Assembly (NCBI GenBank): GCA_007922225.1
Contig: ML679968.1
Location: 6,006,075-6,070,074 of the forward strand
Source: Emydura subglobosa
Lineage: Eukaryota > Chordata > Testudines > Chelidae
Reading direction: 5' to 3'
Length of the DNA stretch: 64,000 nucleotides
In this document: positions 1 to 11,375 of the stretch, in pieces
Position numbering within the stretch: position 1 is the first letter of the stretch
Layout: each line of letters opens with the position of its first letter
Translations under genes and position numbers: made by a program
Notes under the pieces: generated by a model
What the model saw: the letters and a program-made list of their open reading frames with translations, nothing else
Told to the model about the DNA's origin: nothing
Databases searched by the model: none

Positions 1-2318
1 TGAATGGTTTTGAGTTGTAGCCAGTTACCACTTTTCTTTCAAGTTATGCAGCTTTAGTATTATATTAAACCTGGCAAAATGTGTTCTAGGAAAACTTGAA
101 ATTCAAGTTAGAATAGCTTCTTGTTCATTCCCTGCATGAACCTCAGAAATTAGATCAAACAAATTCATTAAAAATTGTTAGAGTACATAAATTAAATAAT
201 ATATATGCATACATGAAGTTCATCAATTGTTACATTAGATAGTACCTGATCTAAAAATTGTGTATACTGCTTCATTGATTATTCTTTTTGGTGTCAACAT
301 TGATGTTTAAGTCACATTTACTTGTATAAAATATTATCTAAAATATAATCAGACTGGCTGCCTCCTTGAAGTGTGCCATTACCCACACAATAAAAATGTG
401 TAGCCATGGCATTTTGGAGATTATTGTGCTACAAAGAACATCTAACCTAGGTAACAAATGGAATAACCATCTCTGACTATACTAAGTTATTATATTAATA
501 TGCTTATACAATTATGAGAATCCCCTTCTTAGCATTTACACCTTTTTTTAGAGTGTGTGACCTTAAGTATGTGTTGTATTTGTTCTCCTGATTCAGTATT
601 TTTTGGTGGAGAGGAGCAGCACTGTATAAAATTTAATGATGGTAACTACTTTTTTAGTATTTTTTCTTTAGAAAACCTTTTGTAAATTAAATTTTAAAAT
701 TTTCTTGGTAGCCGAGGATGTGTCTAAAACGACTCGTGTTTATGACTATATACTATAATTTCAAAGAGAACAATAAACTTCCTCTAGAAGTTTAATTAAG
801 CTGTTTTAAAATGTTTTATTATAATTACTGGGGATCCACTTTATTTAAAAAAACAAACCGCTATATACAAGTTTTATTGCATATTTCACAAAGCTTTGGC
901 AAGACTTCCAAAGGCATCAATTTATTCAAATTTATTCAAGTTTGTTTTTCTCCCACTTTTAGCTCCAAAGTAACTTTCTAAAAAGAAATATTGTGTTGAT
1001 GGCATGGATTATTGAGAAAGAACAACAAACTTAACAAATGATACAGATTATACTACAATATAAATCTTACACTTTTTTCCTTCCCATCGTTCCAGCTTCC
1101 AGGGGAACTAGATGAAGTAATAGGTTCAAAGAGTCTCTAATAACTTGCCCTAAGGTTAGTCCAGAACTTGGGGCTCTTAGCATTTCTCCAAATTCCTCCA
1201 AATTTTTGTTTCAATCTTAACAGAATGAAATTGTTTACTGAGAAAACCACTGGATAATTTCATCTCACATTGCTATCTTCCTTAGCTATTCAGATGGCTG
1301 GAAGAGTTAGTTGATGAGGGACCACAACGGATAGGAGATGTTTTAGCAAGAACAGAGATTTATGTGGTGAATAATAAATAACTATATAACAATTAAAATA
1401 GAATGAGTTTTTAAAGAAAACAGAGCAAATGGTTAAGGGGAAAATAATTGTTATAGAAAGTTTAGGAAATGCTTACTGGTTGGATGATGTGTTGTGATAG
1501 AGACAGGGAGTAGTTACATTTTTTAAATATGTGCCATGTGACCTCATTATTTTAAATTAAAATATTATTTAAAATTAACATGGCATCAAATACATTTTCA
1601 GATGAAACACTGTGTTAAAGTGGAGTTGAATTTGAGAATACATCTCAGAAATTTAAGGGTAAAAATCATTGCAGGGGTGTTCTAAGTATCCTAAAGACAA
1701 GCACGAGAAGCCAGAGAAATTCTAAGTTTAAACACACACAAAATCCAAACCTGTGAAAGCACTGTAGGACACTCATACAACACTAATTCTACATTACCAT
1801 GATGCAACACAATAACGGCATATTAATGTTTGTGGTCTCAGGTTTGATTAAATTTGATTTTTAAGATGGTTAGGGTTTTTTTCTTCATATTTTCTGATCT
1901 TGACATCATGCATCGGCAATGTTAGCAACACATCATCCATTCTCTTTCATGTGTTCTAGTTATTAGAGTCTTGAAAGCAGATTTAAAACTTGGTAGTGTA
2001 AATTCATTGCCCTTTCCTTTACTGTTCTGTACATCTTTTTCACAAATTTTACATTTATTAATAAAATGGTAGCACCTCATGAAAATATGCATGATCTATG
2101 CTGCCTCCCCTTCCTAAAAATTGTGTATAATGCAGTCATCCCTGTTTCACATCGTGTTTCCATCAGACTTATGTGACAGACAACTAGATATTTTGGGATC
2201 CATGAAATGCTCAGCAGTGGCAGGAGGTGCTCCTGAATCTAGGGCAGGGAGACTGTTGTTGTTATTTAAAATGTGTCTTGCAAAGACCAACAGGAAAATA
2301 AGAATAAGTCTATAAAAC
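1..2318. other. Unassigned AT-rich non-coding DNA
   Basis: I see no coding exon, RNA gene or repeat that I can name in this stretch. It is AT-rich, with short A and T runs and many stops in every frame. It may be ancient repeat sequence or unique intergenic or intronic DNA. Confidence 0.5.
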
Positions 2319-2745
2319 GGTGGTCCATCCAGTTTTAATGTATGGCACTGAATGTTGGGCAACAAAGAAGAAACATGAGCAAGTTACCTTTTACACAGAA
2401 ATGTGAATGCTGAGATGGGTAAGTGGTGTAAACAAGAAAGACCATGTGATGAATGAGACAGGCTCAAAGCAATGTCCATAAAAGAAAAAATGAGGGAGAA
2501 CAGGCTTAGATGGTTTGGTCATGTAAAGTTCCCCGTCCTGACAGTTATAGGTAAGAGACTCGATCAGATTGAGACTGAAGGAAAAAGACAGAGGCCAACC
2601 CAGAAGTAGTTGTGGGATGACATAAAGGAAGACATGTTACCATGTGGTGTGATGGAGGATACGGCATTGAACAGAACACTTTGGAGTTAGACGACTCATA
2701 GAGCAGACCCATTTGATGGGATTAAAGTGAGGAAGAAGAAAATTG
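2319..2745 (+). pseudogene. Non-LTR retrotransposon ORF2 C-terminal remnant
   Basis: This is a decayed C-terminal piece of a non-LTR retrotransposon polyprotein, downstream of the reverse transcriptase core. From 2332 the frame gives VLMYGTECWATKKKHEQ, a form of the 'YG-ECW--K---EQ' motif common after the RT domain. Near 2406 there is MLRW, and from 2499, in another frame, NRLRWFGHV, again a standard motif of this tail. A basic 'EGKRQRP' stretch follows near 2578. Several frameshifts and stops separate the motifs, so the copy is dead. No RT catalytic motif or 3' tail is visible, so it is truncated at both ends. The clade (RTE-like or another) cannot be fixed from this fragment. Confidence 0.7.
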
Positions 2746-3261
2746 CAGAGACCTGCTAGGTCAAGACTCCACTGTACAAACATATACCACCATGGGGGCG
2801 GCCTTTTGATCCTTCCTCCACAGGGGAGCAGTGGCAAGAGCCACTCTTAGACATCTGAAGCTGGGAGATTCTTATCCCACTAATTCCTAAAGCCAAATCC
2901 ACTTTCTCACCTCAGTCAACAGGGAATCAGCAGCCTAAGCTGCTCCTGGGTAATGGGAAAGAGAACATGAGGGAGACCCCAGGCCTCTGTCTACTCCTAC
3001 TACATCTGCAAGTTGCCTTGGGGCAATTGATGTTGATATTGTCTAACTACTGTTTTTCTAATGGTTTCATACTCAACCAAGAATTGAGTGTGAGGAAAGA
3101 GGAGGGCATTTTTTTCATAGGGCAACAATGGTGAGTGACTCATTTAGGGGACTTGACTAGATATAAAGATCATGGAAAAAGAATTAACATGCCAAATATT
3201 GCTGTGCGTGTGTGTTTTATCATTTATTCCCTTTTCCGATCCCTCCTTTTTCTTTTCTGGT
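2746..3261. other. Unassigned non-coding DNA
   Basis: Between the retrotransposon remnant and the L2-like tail I see nothing I can name. All frames are interrupted. Confidence 0.4.
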
Positions 3262-3357
3262 TATCAAATAAACTCTTCAAAAGCAGGGGCATGGTCTTTA
3301 AATATGTCTATAAAGTGCTTAGCATACTTTGAGTATGCTATAAATAAATAATAATAA
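3262..3357 (+). mobile_element. L2-like LINE 3' tail fragment
   Basis: The sequence follows the pattern of a vertebrate L2-like 3' end: 'aactcttcaaaagcagggg', then 'tctataaagtgcttagca', then an A/T-rich end with AATAAATAATAATAA. Similar tails lie at 15040-15195 and 41640-41765. Only the 3' end is present. The assignment rests on similarity to the L2 fragment at 40.8-41.8 kb and on remembered family structure. Confidence 0.55.
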
Positions 3358-3359
3358 GT

Positions 3360-4333
3360 GAAGGAAAAGGGATGTACTGTTGACTTTTGGGTGATATGCC
3401 ATATGGTGCTAGCAACGTTTCCTGAAAAAGAGTTTGATGGCCTTTTTCTCTTCATTTGTATAGGGTGAATTGGGAGCATCATGCTTCTTGTGAATTTTTC
3501 CTGTGTGTTCATTGCATACCTGTGTTTTTCCAAAGAGTACCTCAAACAAAAGTACTGTCAGCATCAGAGCCCTATATTTATTCTTTAACTTACTATTCCT
3601 CTTTTCCATTAGAATTTATTGACCTGAGTTCTTTAGCTTTCTTTTCTGCAGCTGCTGAGGTGTGAGATTTTGTCACAGCTAGAATTAGATTGGCACAGAT
3701 ATTATAATAGTCATTGCTTTCTGGTAAAACCTGCAAGGTTATTTACTACTTGTTATCTCTAAAACAGTTCTTGTTGTTTCTAGGATTTTAACAATGGAAG
3801 GGAAAGGTCAAGAAGCTGTCAATATTGTTCAGTAGTAACATTTTTTCCCCTTTAGGCGAAAAGCATTAGCACTATCATACGTCAACAACTGGTTTTTTTT
3901 GTTTTTTTTTAAAGACTGTTTTCAAGGGTGCCTCAATCCAGTTTCTAAAATTATAGGCACTATTTTTCACATCAGAAAAAATGGGATGTGAAAAATGGTG
4001 AATTCAAAAAGACTCAGCAGGCAAAATCTGAAGTGTAATTTGAGTGCATTCTTTTGAAATTTTTACTCAAGCTATCAGTTCCGCAGAGACATCAGCTAGG
4101 GTGGCAAGAATAGCAGCATGACCTTTTAATTCAGTTTTACAGTATTTGATGGATCAGAAGGCTGTTCAAAGACCGTAAGAGTAAGAGACCCAGTAGGAGT
4201 GACTGTGGCTAAATTTTTCCTTTTGGGATTTATCTTTTCAAGTATTTTTAAGATGGAGAGGGTTTTTGTTCCATAAACAACCTTAGACTCTTTTTTTGTC
4301 AGTGGCCTTTCTCTGATATATAAAACATCAGAC
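3360..4333. other. Unassigned non-coding DNA
   Basis: No feature could be supported here. It holds T-rich runs (near 3893-3911) and interrupted frames only. Confidence 0.4.
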
Positions 4334-4335
4334 AC

Positions 4336-4450
4336 AAGGTGGGTGAGGTAATAGCTTTTATTGGACCAACTTCTGTTAGTGAGAGAGACAAGCTTTCAAG
4401 CTACACAGCGCTCTTCTTCAGGTCTGGGAAAGGTACTCAGAGTGTCACAG
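4336..4450 (+). repeat. Turtle-type interspersed repeat, GGTGGGTGAGGTAAT family
   Basis: The block opens with GGTGGGTGAGGTAATAG, continues through 'ttattggaccaacttctgtt' and 'gagagacaagctttcaagct', and ends near 'cttcttcaggtctgggaaag'. I recognise this as a very common interspersed sequence in turtle genomes. An inverted, more diverged copy lies at 19561-19640, which supports a dispersed family. The class of the parent element is not clear from this piece. Confidence 0.7.
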
Positions 4451-4989
4451 GTAATACAAGATAGTTTAATTTGAAAAATTATACTGTTGTTTCTTTTTAT
4501 ATATTACCTTGGTAAAGATTTATGACTTAGGTACCATTGAAATGTATGGTGTTCTACTGAAATAAAATTTGTCAATTGTGCCAGTGCGGCATAGGAATTA
4601 TTTCCTTTGTATTTTGGTCATGCCCAAAGGCCCCATTGAAGATCAAGTCCTCTTTTATTTTCAACCCCTATATTAAATACATAGGAAGATGGAGTCCCTG
4701 CTCTGAATAACATACAACCTAATTTAAAACAAGATGTATAAAGTGGTTGTGAGAAATGAGGTTAACGGTAATAAGATCACATGGCTATTTAGGCCAGCTA
4801 TGGTCATAATTTGATGGCTCAGAATAATTTAAAAGTATTTCTCTTAACCACAATAAATATAGGCTAACAACAGTTGCCAATTTAGCTCTAACTTGTTATT
4901 TTCTTATAAAGATTCCAACTTGAAACTAAATAGGCCAGAGCCTGACACAGCATTTCACTGTGATGAAAGGACCACAGCCTCATGCATTA
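4451..4989. other. Unassigned non-coding DNA
   Basis: No gene or repeat that I can name. Confidence 0.4.
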
Positions 4990-5314
4990 CAGTAGAACCT
5001 CAGAGTTATGAACACCAGAGTTATGAACTGACTGACCAACCACACGCCTCGTTTGGAACGGTAAGTACGCAATCAGGCAGCAGCAGAGACCCCTCCCCCA
5101 AAAAAAGAAAATACAATATAGTACTGTGTTAATGAAATTAAAGGGAAAGCAGCATTTTTCTTCTGCATAGTAAAGTTTCAAAACTGTATTAAGTCAATGT
5201 TCAGTTGTAAACTTTGGAAAGAACAACCGTAACGTTTTGTTCAGAGTTACGAACTTTTTCAGATTTAGGAACAACCTCCATTCCTGAGGTGTTGGTAACT
5301 CTGAGGTTCTACTG
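4990..5314. mobile_element. Non-autonomous Tigger/pogo-like DNA transposon
   Basis: A 325 bp element begins CAGTAGAACCTCAGAGTTAT and ends with the inverted form, GTAACTCTGAGGTTCTACTG. CAGT ends and TA-type insertion are usual for Tc1/mariner Tigger elements. TA lies just outside the left end and CA outside the right, so one target copy seems mutated. An internal pair, 'cagagttacgaac' near 5242 and the left-end 'cagagttatgaac', adds subterminal repeats. There is no transposase, so it is a short deletion derivative or MITE. I recognise the family as common in turtles. Confidence 0.8.
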
Positions 5315-6704
5315 CACTTGAGAAGAAAGAGGCCCAGTGAACACCATTGCGTCCTTCCATTCTGGTTATTATACAGTACAAATATACCTAAATCATATTT
5401 TTCTGTATTTAATTCCTGTGAAACTGAGGCAACACACAGATGTATACATCCAAAATTCTTCTTGACTGAAATTTTTCATTCCCTAATTTTGAGAAAAGAA
5501 CTGCAATAGCATATGCATTTGAAATAACGAGACATCCAAATCTGGATTGTAGGATTTGCTCCATTATGCCATGTGGATTTTAAGATATTATTTTGTAACC
5601 AAGTTTTAAAAATTTTTTTGGAAATATTAAAGGGTGTTTTTCATATGAAGTCATATTGTACATTTCAAAAGGCTGTTTCACTCACAGCTATTCTAAATAA
5701 AACAGCAATGGGAAAATGGATCCAATAAGAATATATTCCTTTGATATGCTCTATATAAAATATAGGTATTATTATAAATTTGAATGTATTAATATACTTT
5801 TTCTAAATTGAAGAGAACACATAGAGGTATGTCCTACACCATTATTAATTAATACTAGTGCTAATCTATGATCAGTGCTAAAATGAATAAATGCAAGATC
5901 CACATGCATTGCAAGTCAATCATAATCAAAACCAGACTATCCAATATTATATGGTGTCTTTGAGAGCGTGACATAGTTTTCAACCCATTAAGCTCAGAAC
6001 TTCACACAGACATGGGTCTGGAAATTACTTTTTCTTTTTAAACTTTATGAGACTAGGTTTGTGGCAATTTATATATTACAGTGATGACAAGTCTCCACAG
6101 ACCATATTTTCTGCATACCACTGGGTCTTCTTTAGCACAGTCTTAGTTAACATCATATAATTCCGACATGTGCAGAGAGAAATTGACATGTCATAGAAAA
6201 CTGAAAAAAATACTTTCCCCAGTTCTTGATTGTATATCAGTGCATAATACAGTTCAGGAGGGAGACATTCACAGAGGATTCTCAGGGCTTGTCTACAAAC
6301 CAAAGTTGCACCAATTTTAACTAAATAGGGTTAGAAATCTAAGCCACATTTATGTAAATTATTTCATATTCCTATAGAGAGATTTAAAGGTATATAGGCA
6401 ATGTTTTATAGGCTGACCTTAGCAAAAGCGATTTTGGGTTTCTTCGAGTCCGTTCATAAGAGGTTCACATCCTCTACATTGTTTCAACTCATCCTTTCAC
6501 TTTTCTCCAGACACACATCTCCCACCACCTCTTCCCTTTAGTTTCATCATCAACTCAGTTCTCACTGACCAGAGAGCCATCATTTGTCCTTCACCAACAC
6601 CAGCATAATTTGGGACCCTTGCAGGGTTATGAGAGTCCCATTTGAGCAAAGGGTTTCAGTATATCTCAAACATACATTTTAGTTTCACCTTACAAATGTA
6701 GGGC
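5315..6704. other. Unassigned non-coding DNA
   Basis: No gene or nameable repeat was seen. The stretch is AT-rich with interrupted frames on both strands. Confidence 0.4.
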
Positions 6705-6980
6705 CTAATTCTGCTCCACAGTGTTTTAAAATTCTTCAAAATTCTGCATATTTTCTTTGCCGAAATAACACAATATAATCGTGCCATTTTCAATTATTTT
6801 GATAATTTATTTCAAAATACCTGTCAGCAAGTACATCTGTAACACTACAGACAACAAAAAAGGTTCAGGAAATGGTTTTTTTTGACAATTATTTACTAGG
6901 CATATTAGCACATCTATATGGCTCCACAGAGCAGATGGCAATACTAATATTTCCACATATGTCCAGCACAGAAGACTGAA
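6705..6980. repeat. Left part of an outer dispersed repeat
   Basis: The sequence from 'ctaattctgctccacag' through 'ttctgcatattttctttg' and 'acaatataatcgtgcc' resembles one end of a turtle dispersed repeat. Its other part seems to continue after 10438 and to end near 11850 ('cacagaattctcccaggagta'). The nested elements described next would have split it. The link between the two halves rests on recollection of the family, not on a match within the window. Confidence 0.4.
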
Positions 6981-7059
6981 AGGATATGTCTACACAGCAA
7001 AGAAAAACCCGTGGTTGGCCAGTGCCAGCCAACTCGGGCTCACAGGGTTTAAGCTGCAG

Positions 7060-7167
7060 GTGTGCTGAAACAATTTTTATAGTGGGGGTGCTGAGAGCCA
7101 TTGAACCAAACTCTAAACCCTGTATATGATGGAAACCACTTCAAGACGGGGTGTGGCAGCACCCCTA
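7060..7167. mobile_element. Small repeat with CAGCACC-type ends
   Basis: This 108 bp piece begins 'ggtgtgctgaaacaat' and ends 'gtggcagcacccctag', so the ends are a rough inverted pair. It includes 'gagagccattgaaccaaa'. I recall it as a dispersed turtle repeat. It lies inside the foldback MITE and directly left of the DIRS-like element. Confidence 0.5.
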
Positions 7168-7320
7168 GTTCTTCTTCGAGTGTTTGCTCATGTCCATTCA
7201 GAATTAGGTGTGTGTGCGCTGCATGCACCGGTGCCAGGAATTTTCCCCCTAGTGGTATCTGTAGGGCGGGCTCTAGCACCCTCTGCATGGCGTGTATATG
7301 TGCTCGTATATAGGGTGTTG
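7168..7320 (+). repeat. Left inverted terminal repeat of the DIRS-like element
   Basis: It begins GTTCTTCTTCGAGTGTTTGC and contains 'ccattcagaattaggtgtgt' and a 'gctctagc-ccctctgca' segment. Both segments recur inverted at the right end, with high identity by eye. Confidence 0.85.
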
Positions 7321-7479
7321 CTGGCTCCCCTCCCTCAGTTCCTTCTTACTGCCCATGACAGTGCTGGGACACTCTCTTCCTCCTGTAAGTTTCAGTATTC
7401 CTAGTGGTTCTTTGTTTTATATAGTGTACATAGTAGTCTCAGTGTTTATTACTTAGTAGTTTAGTTTACCCAGGATTGG

Positions 7480-9290
7480 GGTATGCCCCAGTCCTTGGGG
7501 TTTAAAGCCTGCACTTCTTGCAAGAAGCCTATGCCACTGAGTGACCCTCATCAGAGCTGTTTGAAGTGCCTGGGAGAAGCCCACCTTCACAAGAAGTATA
7601 AGATCTGTAAAGGGTTTTGCCCTTGAATCAACAAGGACTGGGACATTAGGTTCAAGGCCCTTCTTGTGGAGAGGGTAGGACAAGATACCAAGGCTCAGAT
7701 GCTCAGACCGGAGGCCAGTCAAAGGGAAAACCAGTGTTGGTTCCACCATAGCCTCTCCCTTCCTCACTGGCTTCACAGTGGTCACTGGGATCTTGGTACC
7801 ATGCCCTGGTACCACATCAGCAAGGGTCAGAGTTGAGTCTTCAGTCACCAGAATATTGGTACCTATTCAAAGAGTGCCGGTGTCGATCTCCAGAATGCCA
7901 TCACTCCCTGAGCCCTGGCATCGCTTCAAGAGCCCCCGCAGGGAATCTCCGGAGCCCTGGCACCACAAAAATCCCTGTAGGAAACCTAAGGACAAGACGC
8001 GGTCAAGGTGTGAACAGCGCTCAGGCTCCTGGCACCGCTCCCAGTCACTGGAGCCTGGACGCTCCAAAAGCGATGCAGAGAAGCACGCGGCGTCGGCACC
8101 CCCATGGTCGCCAGCTTTTATCTCTTCAGAGTTGGGAGAATAGTGGTCCACTCCCCAAAAGGACAAGCCCCCAAGCAACCCACTGGGTTTCCCATGCTGC
8201 CGCAGATCTGAGGCTGGCTGCAGGGACAGTGTGGGTTCCCTCAGGCTGCGATACCATACGCTCAGTCGTCGGCAAGCCCTTCGGTACCGCAGTCATCTGA
8301 GGGCCATCCGCAGCACTGGAGGCAACTATCTGGTCAGACCAGGAAGATTTTGTTTTGGCCAGCCCTTCGGTAACCTCCCCAACCAGAGAGGAAGATCCAG
8401 CCCCTCTCTCAGATTCCTGCCTCTTCATCCTCCTCGCCAGACAAGGCTGTGGTGGGCCCCATTCACGCCACCCCTCTGGATGATTACAGGGTACACCAAG
8501 ACCTGTTAGCTGCTATGGGCTTTTAACTTGGGCCTCAGAATAGAGGAGCTTTCTGAGCCAGTGGATGAACTCTTTGGAGTCCTGGCATCTGTGGCACCCT
8601 CCAGCGTTCACAGTTCACAATGGGTTGCCAAAACCAGCCAAAGCATTGTGGCAGACCCCGGCCTCCCTGCCCCCCACATCTAAGTGGGTGGAGAAGAAAT
8701 ATTATGTGCCCGCCACAGGGGTTGAATACTTGTACACGCCCCCATCTCTGGGTTCGTAGGTCGTGGCAGTGGCTAACGAGCGTGACAGGCAGGGACAAAT
8801 GAGCTCTACACCCAAGAATAAAGAAGCCAAAACATTAGATTTATTTGGCCACAAGGTGTATTTAACAGCAAGTCGGCAGCGGAGGGTTTCCAACCAACAG
8901 GCACTCTTAGGCCATTACCACTATAAATCTAGCAGTCACTGGAGATGATTTCCAGTTCCCTCACACAGTCCTCCAAGCAGGAGTTTGAAGCAGTCCTGGA
9001 AGAGGGGGAGGCAGTAGCGAGGGTCTCCCTGCAGGTGGCATCGGATGCAGCAGACTGCTCGGCGCAGATGATGGCTTCAGCGGTGTCAATGAGGAGGGCA
9101 TCATGGCTGCAATCATCCAATCTTTCGATGGAGGTCCAGCAATCCATCCAGGACCTTCCGTTTGATGGTTCCATCCTCTTTGCAGACCAGACTGCCTCCA
9201 GGCTGCATGGGCTGAAAGATTCAAGGGCCACGCTGAGATTGTTGGTCCTCTACATCCCATCTTTGTCCCGGAGACACTTCAGGCACTCTC
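7480..9290 (+). pseudogene. DIRS-type gag remnant
   Basis: This is a broken gag-like gene, presumed to encode the nucleic-acid-binding structural protein of the element. At 7501-7623 the frame holds a cysteine-rich motif: C-T-S-C, then M-P-L-S-D-P-H, C-L-K-C, L-G-E-A-H and I-C-K. This CXXC...CXXC...H...C arrangement is what I recall at the N-terminus of vertebrate DIRS gag. A stop follows at 7624-7626, but the same frame continues with 'KDWDIRFKALLVERV'. A second conserved block lies at about 8600-8930, with WVEKKYYVPATG and 'LDLFGHKVYLTA', and is cut by a stop at 8757-8759. The middle is S/P/R-rich, as usual. Further frame changes occur after 8945. It cannot be translated as a whole. Confidence 0.8.
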
Positions 9291-10058
9291 AGCAGTGCTT
9301 TGGGGGTCCGACCCAAATGGAGCCCTACAGGAGGAGGCCTCAAGGGCCTGGAGGGACTGTTTCCGCTGATAGGAGACCCAGTCCCTCAGTGGGATCTAAA
9401 ACTTGCCCTCTCACTACTTACGGCACTGCCATTTGAGCCGTTGGCTTCTTGCTTCCTCACGCATCTGTCCTGGAAGGTGGCTTTCCTAGTGGCGATCACC
9501 TCGGCCTGGAGGGTCTCTGAGTTAAAAGCCCTGACCTCAGAGCCCCCATATACAGTTATCTTTAAGGACAAGGTGTAGCTTCATCCTCACCCAGCTTTTC
9601 TGCCAAAAGTTGTCTCCCACTTCTATGTCAATCAGGGCATATTCCGGCCTGTGTTCTTTCCATAGCCCCGCAAATCCAGTGGGGAGAGGCGTCTTCACTC
9701 TCTCAATGTGAGGAGGGCATTGATAGGACCAGGCCCTTCCACCACTCACTTCATTGCGATTGCCAATTGGATGAAAGGATATCTGGTGTCGTTTCAGTGG
9801 ATTTTCTCTTGGATTATGGCATGTATTCAGGCCTGTTATGAGCAGGCGGGAGTCATGCACCCAGCTTCCCTGTCTGCCCACTCCACAAGGACACAGGCAT
9901 CTTCACCGGCCTTTCTGGCACATGTGCTCATTCAGGACATCTGTAGAGTTGCTACGTGGTCCTCAAAACACACGTTTATGTCCCACTTTGCCATCACGCA
10001 GCAAGCACGGGACAACACTGGGTTCAGCAGAGCGGTGCTGCAGTCATCACGTCTATAA
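9291..10058 (+). pseudogene. DIRS-type tyrosine recombinase remnant
   Basis: The product would be the integrase of a DIRS element, which joins circular DNA into the genome in place of a DDE integrase. One frame runs from about 9300 to the TAA/TAG region at 10058, broken only by TAG stops at 9576-9578 and 9663-9665. VPQWDLKLALSLL leads the catalytic domain. Box I reads SAWRVSEL and keeps the catalytic Arg. Box II reads HSTRTQASS and keeps the H-x-x-R pair. The last motif reads KHTFMSHFAI: the position I expect to be the nucleophilic Tyr (RHY in family members) is Phe. The stops and the Tyr-to-Phe change make an active enzyme very unlikely. The right terminal repeat starts directly downstream. 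Confidence 0.85.
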
Positions 10059-10062
10059 ACTC

Positions 10063-10222
10063 CTGCCCACCTCCGGAGGCGCTGCACATATGCACGCCAC
10101 TGCAGAGGGAGCTAGAGCCGGACCTATGAATCCCACTAGGGGACAAATTTCCTGCACCAGTGCATGCAGCATGCACACACCTAATTCTGAATGGACGTGA
10201 GCAACACATCTCGAACAACAGT
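10063..10222 (-). repeat. Right inverted terminal repeat of the DIRS-like element
   Basis: Read on the minus strand it begins GTTGTTCGAGATGTGTTGCTC, close to the left end, and holds the same 'ccattcagaattaggtgtgt' segment. Sequence up to about 10239 ('gttacgaggtaagtgaccg') belongs to the element edge. Confidence 0.85.
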
Positions 10223-10437
10223 TACGAGGTAAGTGACCGTTTTTTCCAGCACCCTATATCAGGCTGAGGGGCTGTTTCACTGCTGTGCAGACTTCTGGGC
10301 TCACACTAGAGTGGGAGCTCTGGGACCCTCCCACCCTGCAGGGTCCAAGAATCCCTGCTCCAATTCCTGTCCGCACAGCAATGAAACAGGCCTGCAGCCC
10401 AAGCCCCATGAGCCTGAGTTTACTGTGTAGACATACC

Positions 10438-10899
10438 ATAAAGGGCAGCACGTTCTTAGGAGTGAGGTTAGGCCACAGTCTGGCACCACTCTTAAAAATG
10501 TGCATAAAGTTCAGTACCTGAGTATCCCCATTGAAACTAATGCTTTGCCGGATTGGGGCCTTAGTGAATAGCACTGGACTAGAATTGAAATTGTTGCAGA
10601 CAGATTGGAAGAGCAATGGGAGTGGAGGCTCCAGCATGGCAGTGGGCAGCGCAGACCAGTGGCTGCACAGAGTTGGGGGATCACCCTGCAGCCCTTCCTC
10701 CCTGGGACATGGACTCAGTCAGGGGCAGCCTCATCACTCTGACACAGCGCAAGGGCCAGGTCTGCCCAGAAACACCCTGGGGCCCTGCGCCTCTGCGCCA
10801 GATGCACTGCGATACGAGCAAGAGGGACAAGAGTCTTGCACAAACATCCAGCCCTGCCTCCTGATCCACATGTCCCTGCCCTGCCTCCCGATCCTGACC
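10438..10899. repeat. Right-hand continuation of the outer dispersed repeat
   Basis: After the nested elements end, GC-richer sequence follows ('gttgcagacagattggaag', 'ccagcatggcagtgggcagc'). I recall it as part of the same dispersed turtle repeat as 6705-6980. No open frame of note is present. Confidence 0.4.
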
Positions 10900-11375
10900 A
10901 GCCCGGCAGGATCCAAGTGTGAAGGGGTTTAATGTGGAGGGATCCAAGTGTGGGGTGAGGGGGTTCTGTATGGGGCTATCTGGGTGCGGGCAGCTTGGTG
11001 GATCTGGGTGTGCAGGAGCTCCTTTGGGGGTTCTGGGTGCAGGAGATATGGGACTCTGCTGGAGGATCCAGATAAAGATGGTTGAGGCTCAGCAGATAGG
11101 GTCCAGGTGTGGGAGGAGTGGGCCTTGGTGGGGGTCCCGATGCAGCTGTCTGGTGCTCAGTGGGGTGGGAGTCTGGGTGCAGGGAGCTCAGTGGGATGTC
11201 CAGGTGCAGGGGGGGGGGGTTGGGCTTGGCGGGGTGGGGGTTCGAGTGCAGGGGACTCGGCAGGGAATGGTCTGGGTGTGTGTGGGAGGGTCTGGATGCG
11301 GAGAGTGGGGCTCAGCAGGGGGTCTGGGTGTGGGGTGGGATCTGGCTGAACAGGGGTTGGCAGACGGGGGAGGGG
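10900..11375 (+). repeat. G-rich imperfect tandem (minisatellite-like) stretch
   Basis: Variants of 'gggtctgggtgcaggg' and 'ggctcagtgggat' recur every 30-60 bases, with a run of nine or more G near 11210. C is scarce on the plus strand. Open frames here (up to 165 codons) are Gly/Trp/Val-rich by composition and match no family. Such G-runs could form G-quadruplex structures; that is inference. Confidence 0.65.

Larger units (their letters stand above)
7168..10239 (+). mobile_element. DIRS-like tyrosine-recombinase retroelement, internally deleted
   Basis: A 3.07 kb element carries inverted, not direct, terminal repeats of about 150 bp (7168-7320 and 10063-10222), the hallmark of DIRS retroelements. 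Between them lie, in order, a gag-like remnant and a tyrosine recombinase remnant. The reverse transcriptase, RNase H and methyltransferase-like region expected between them in full elements of about 6 kb is absent: gag-like sequence passes to recombinase sequence around 9270-9300. Stops in gag and recombinase show that the copy is dead. It sits inside smaller repeats and is flanked by near-identical CAGCACCC(C)TA at 7157-7167 and 10247-10256. Confidence 0.88.
6981..10437. mobile_element. Foldback MITE with GTCTACAC ends, split by nested insertions
   Basis: The left end reads AGGATATGTCTACACAGCAA at 6981 and the right end, inverted, reads GGTATGTCTACACAGTAA (ending at 10437). Inside, 'ctcgggctcacagggttt' on the left and 'aagccccatgagcctgag' on the right are inverted partners. 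The intact element would be about 250 bp. It is split near 7059 and resumes near 10257 because a second repeat and a DIRS-like element lie inside it. Other elements with similar ends lie at 15530, 20600, 25507, 43685 and 45917. Confidence 0.65.
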
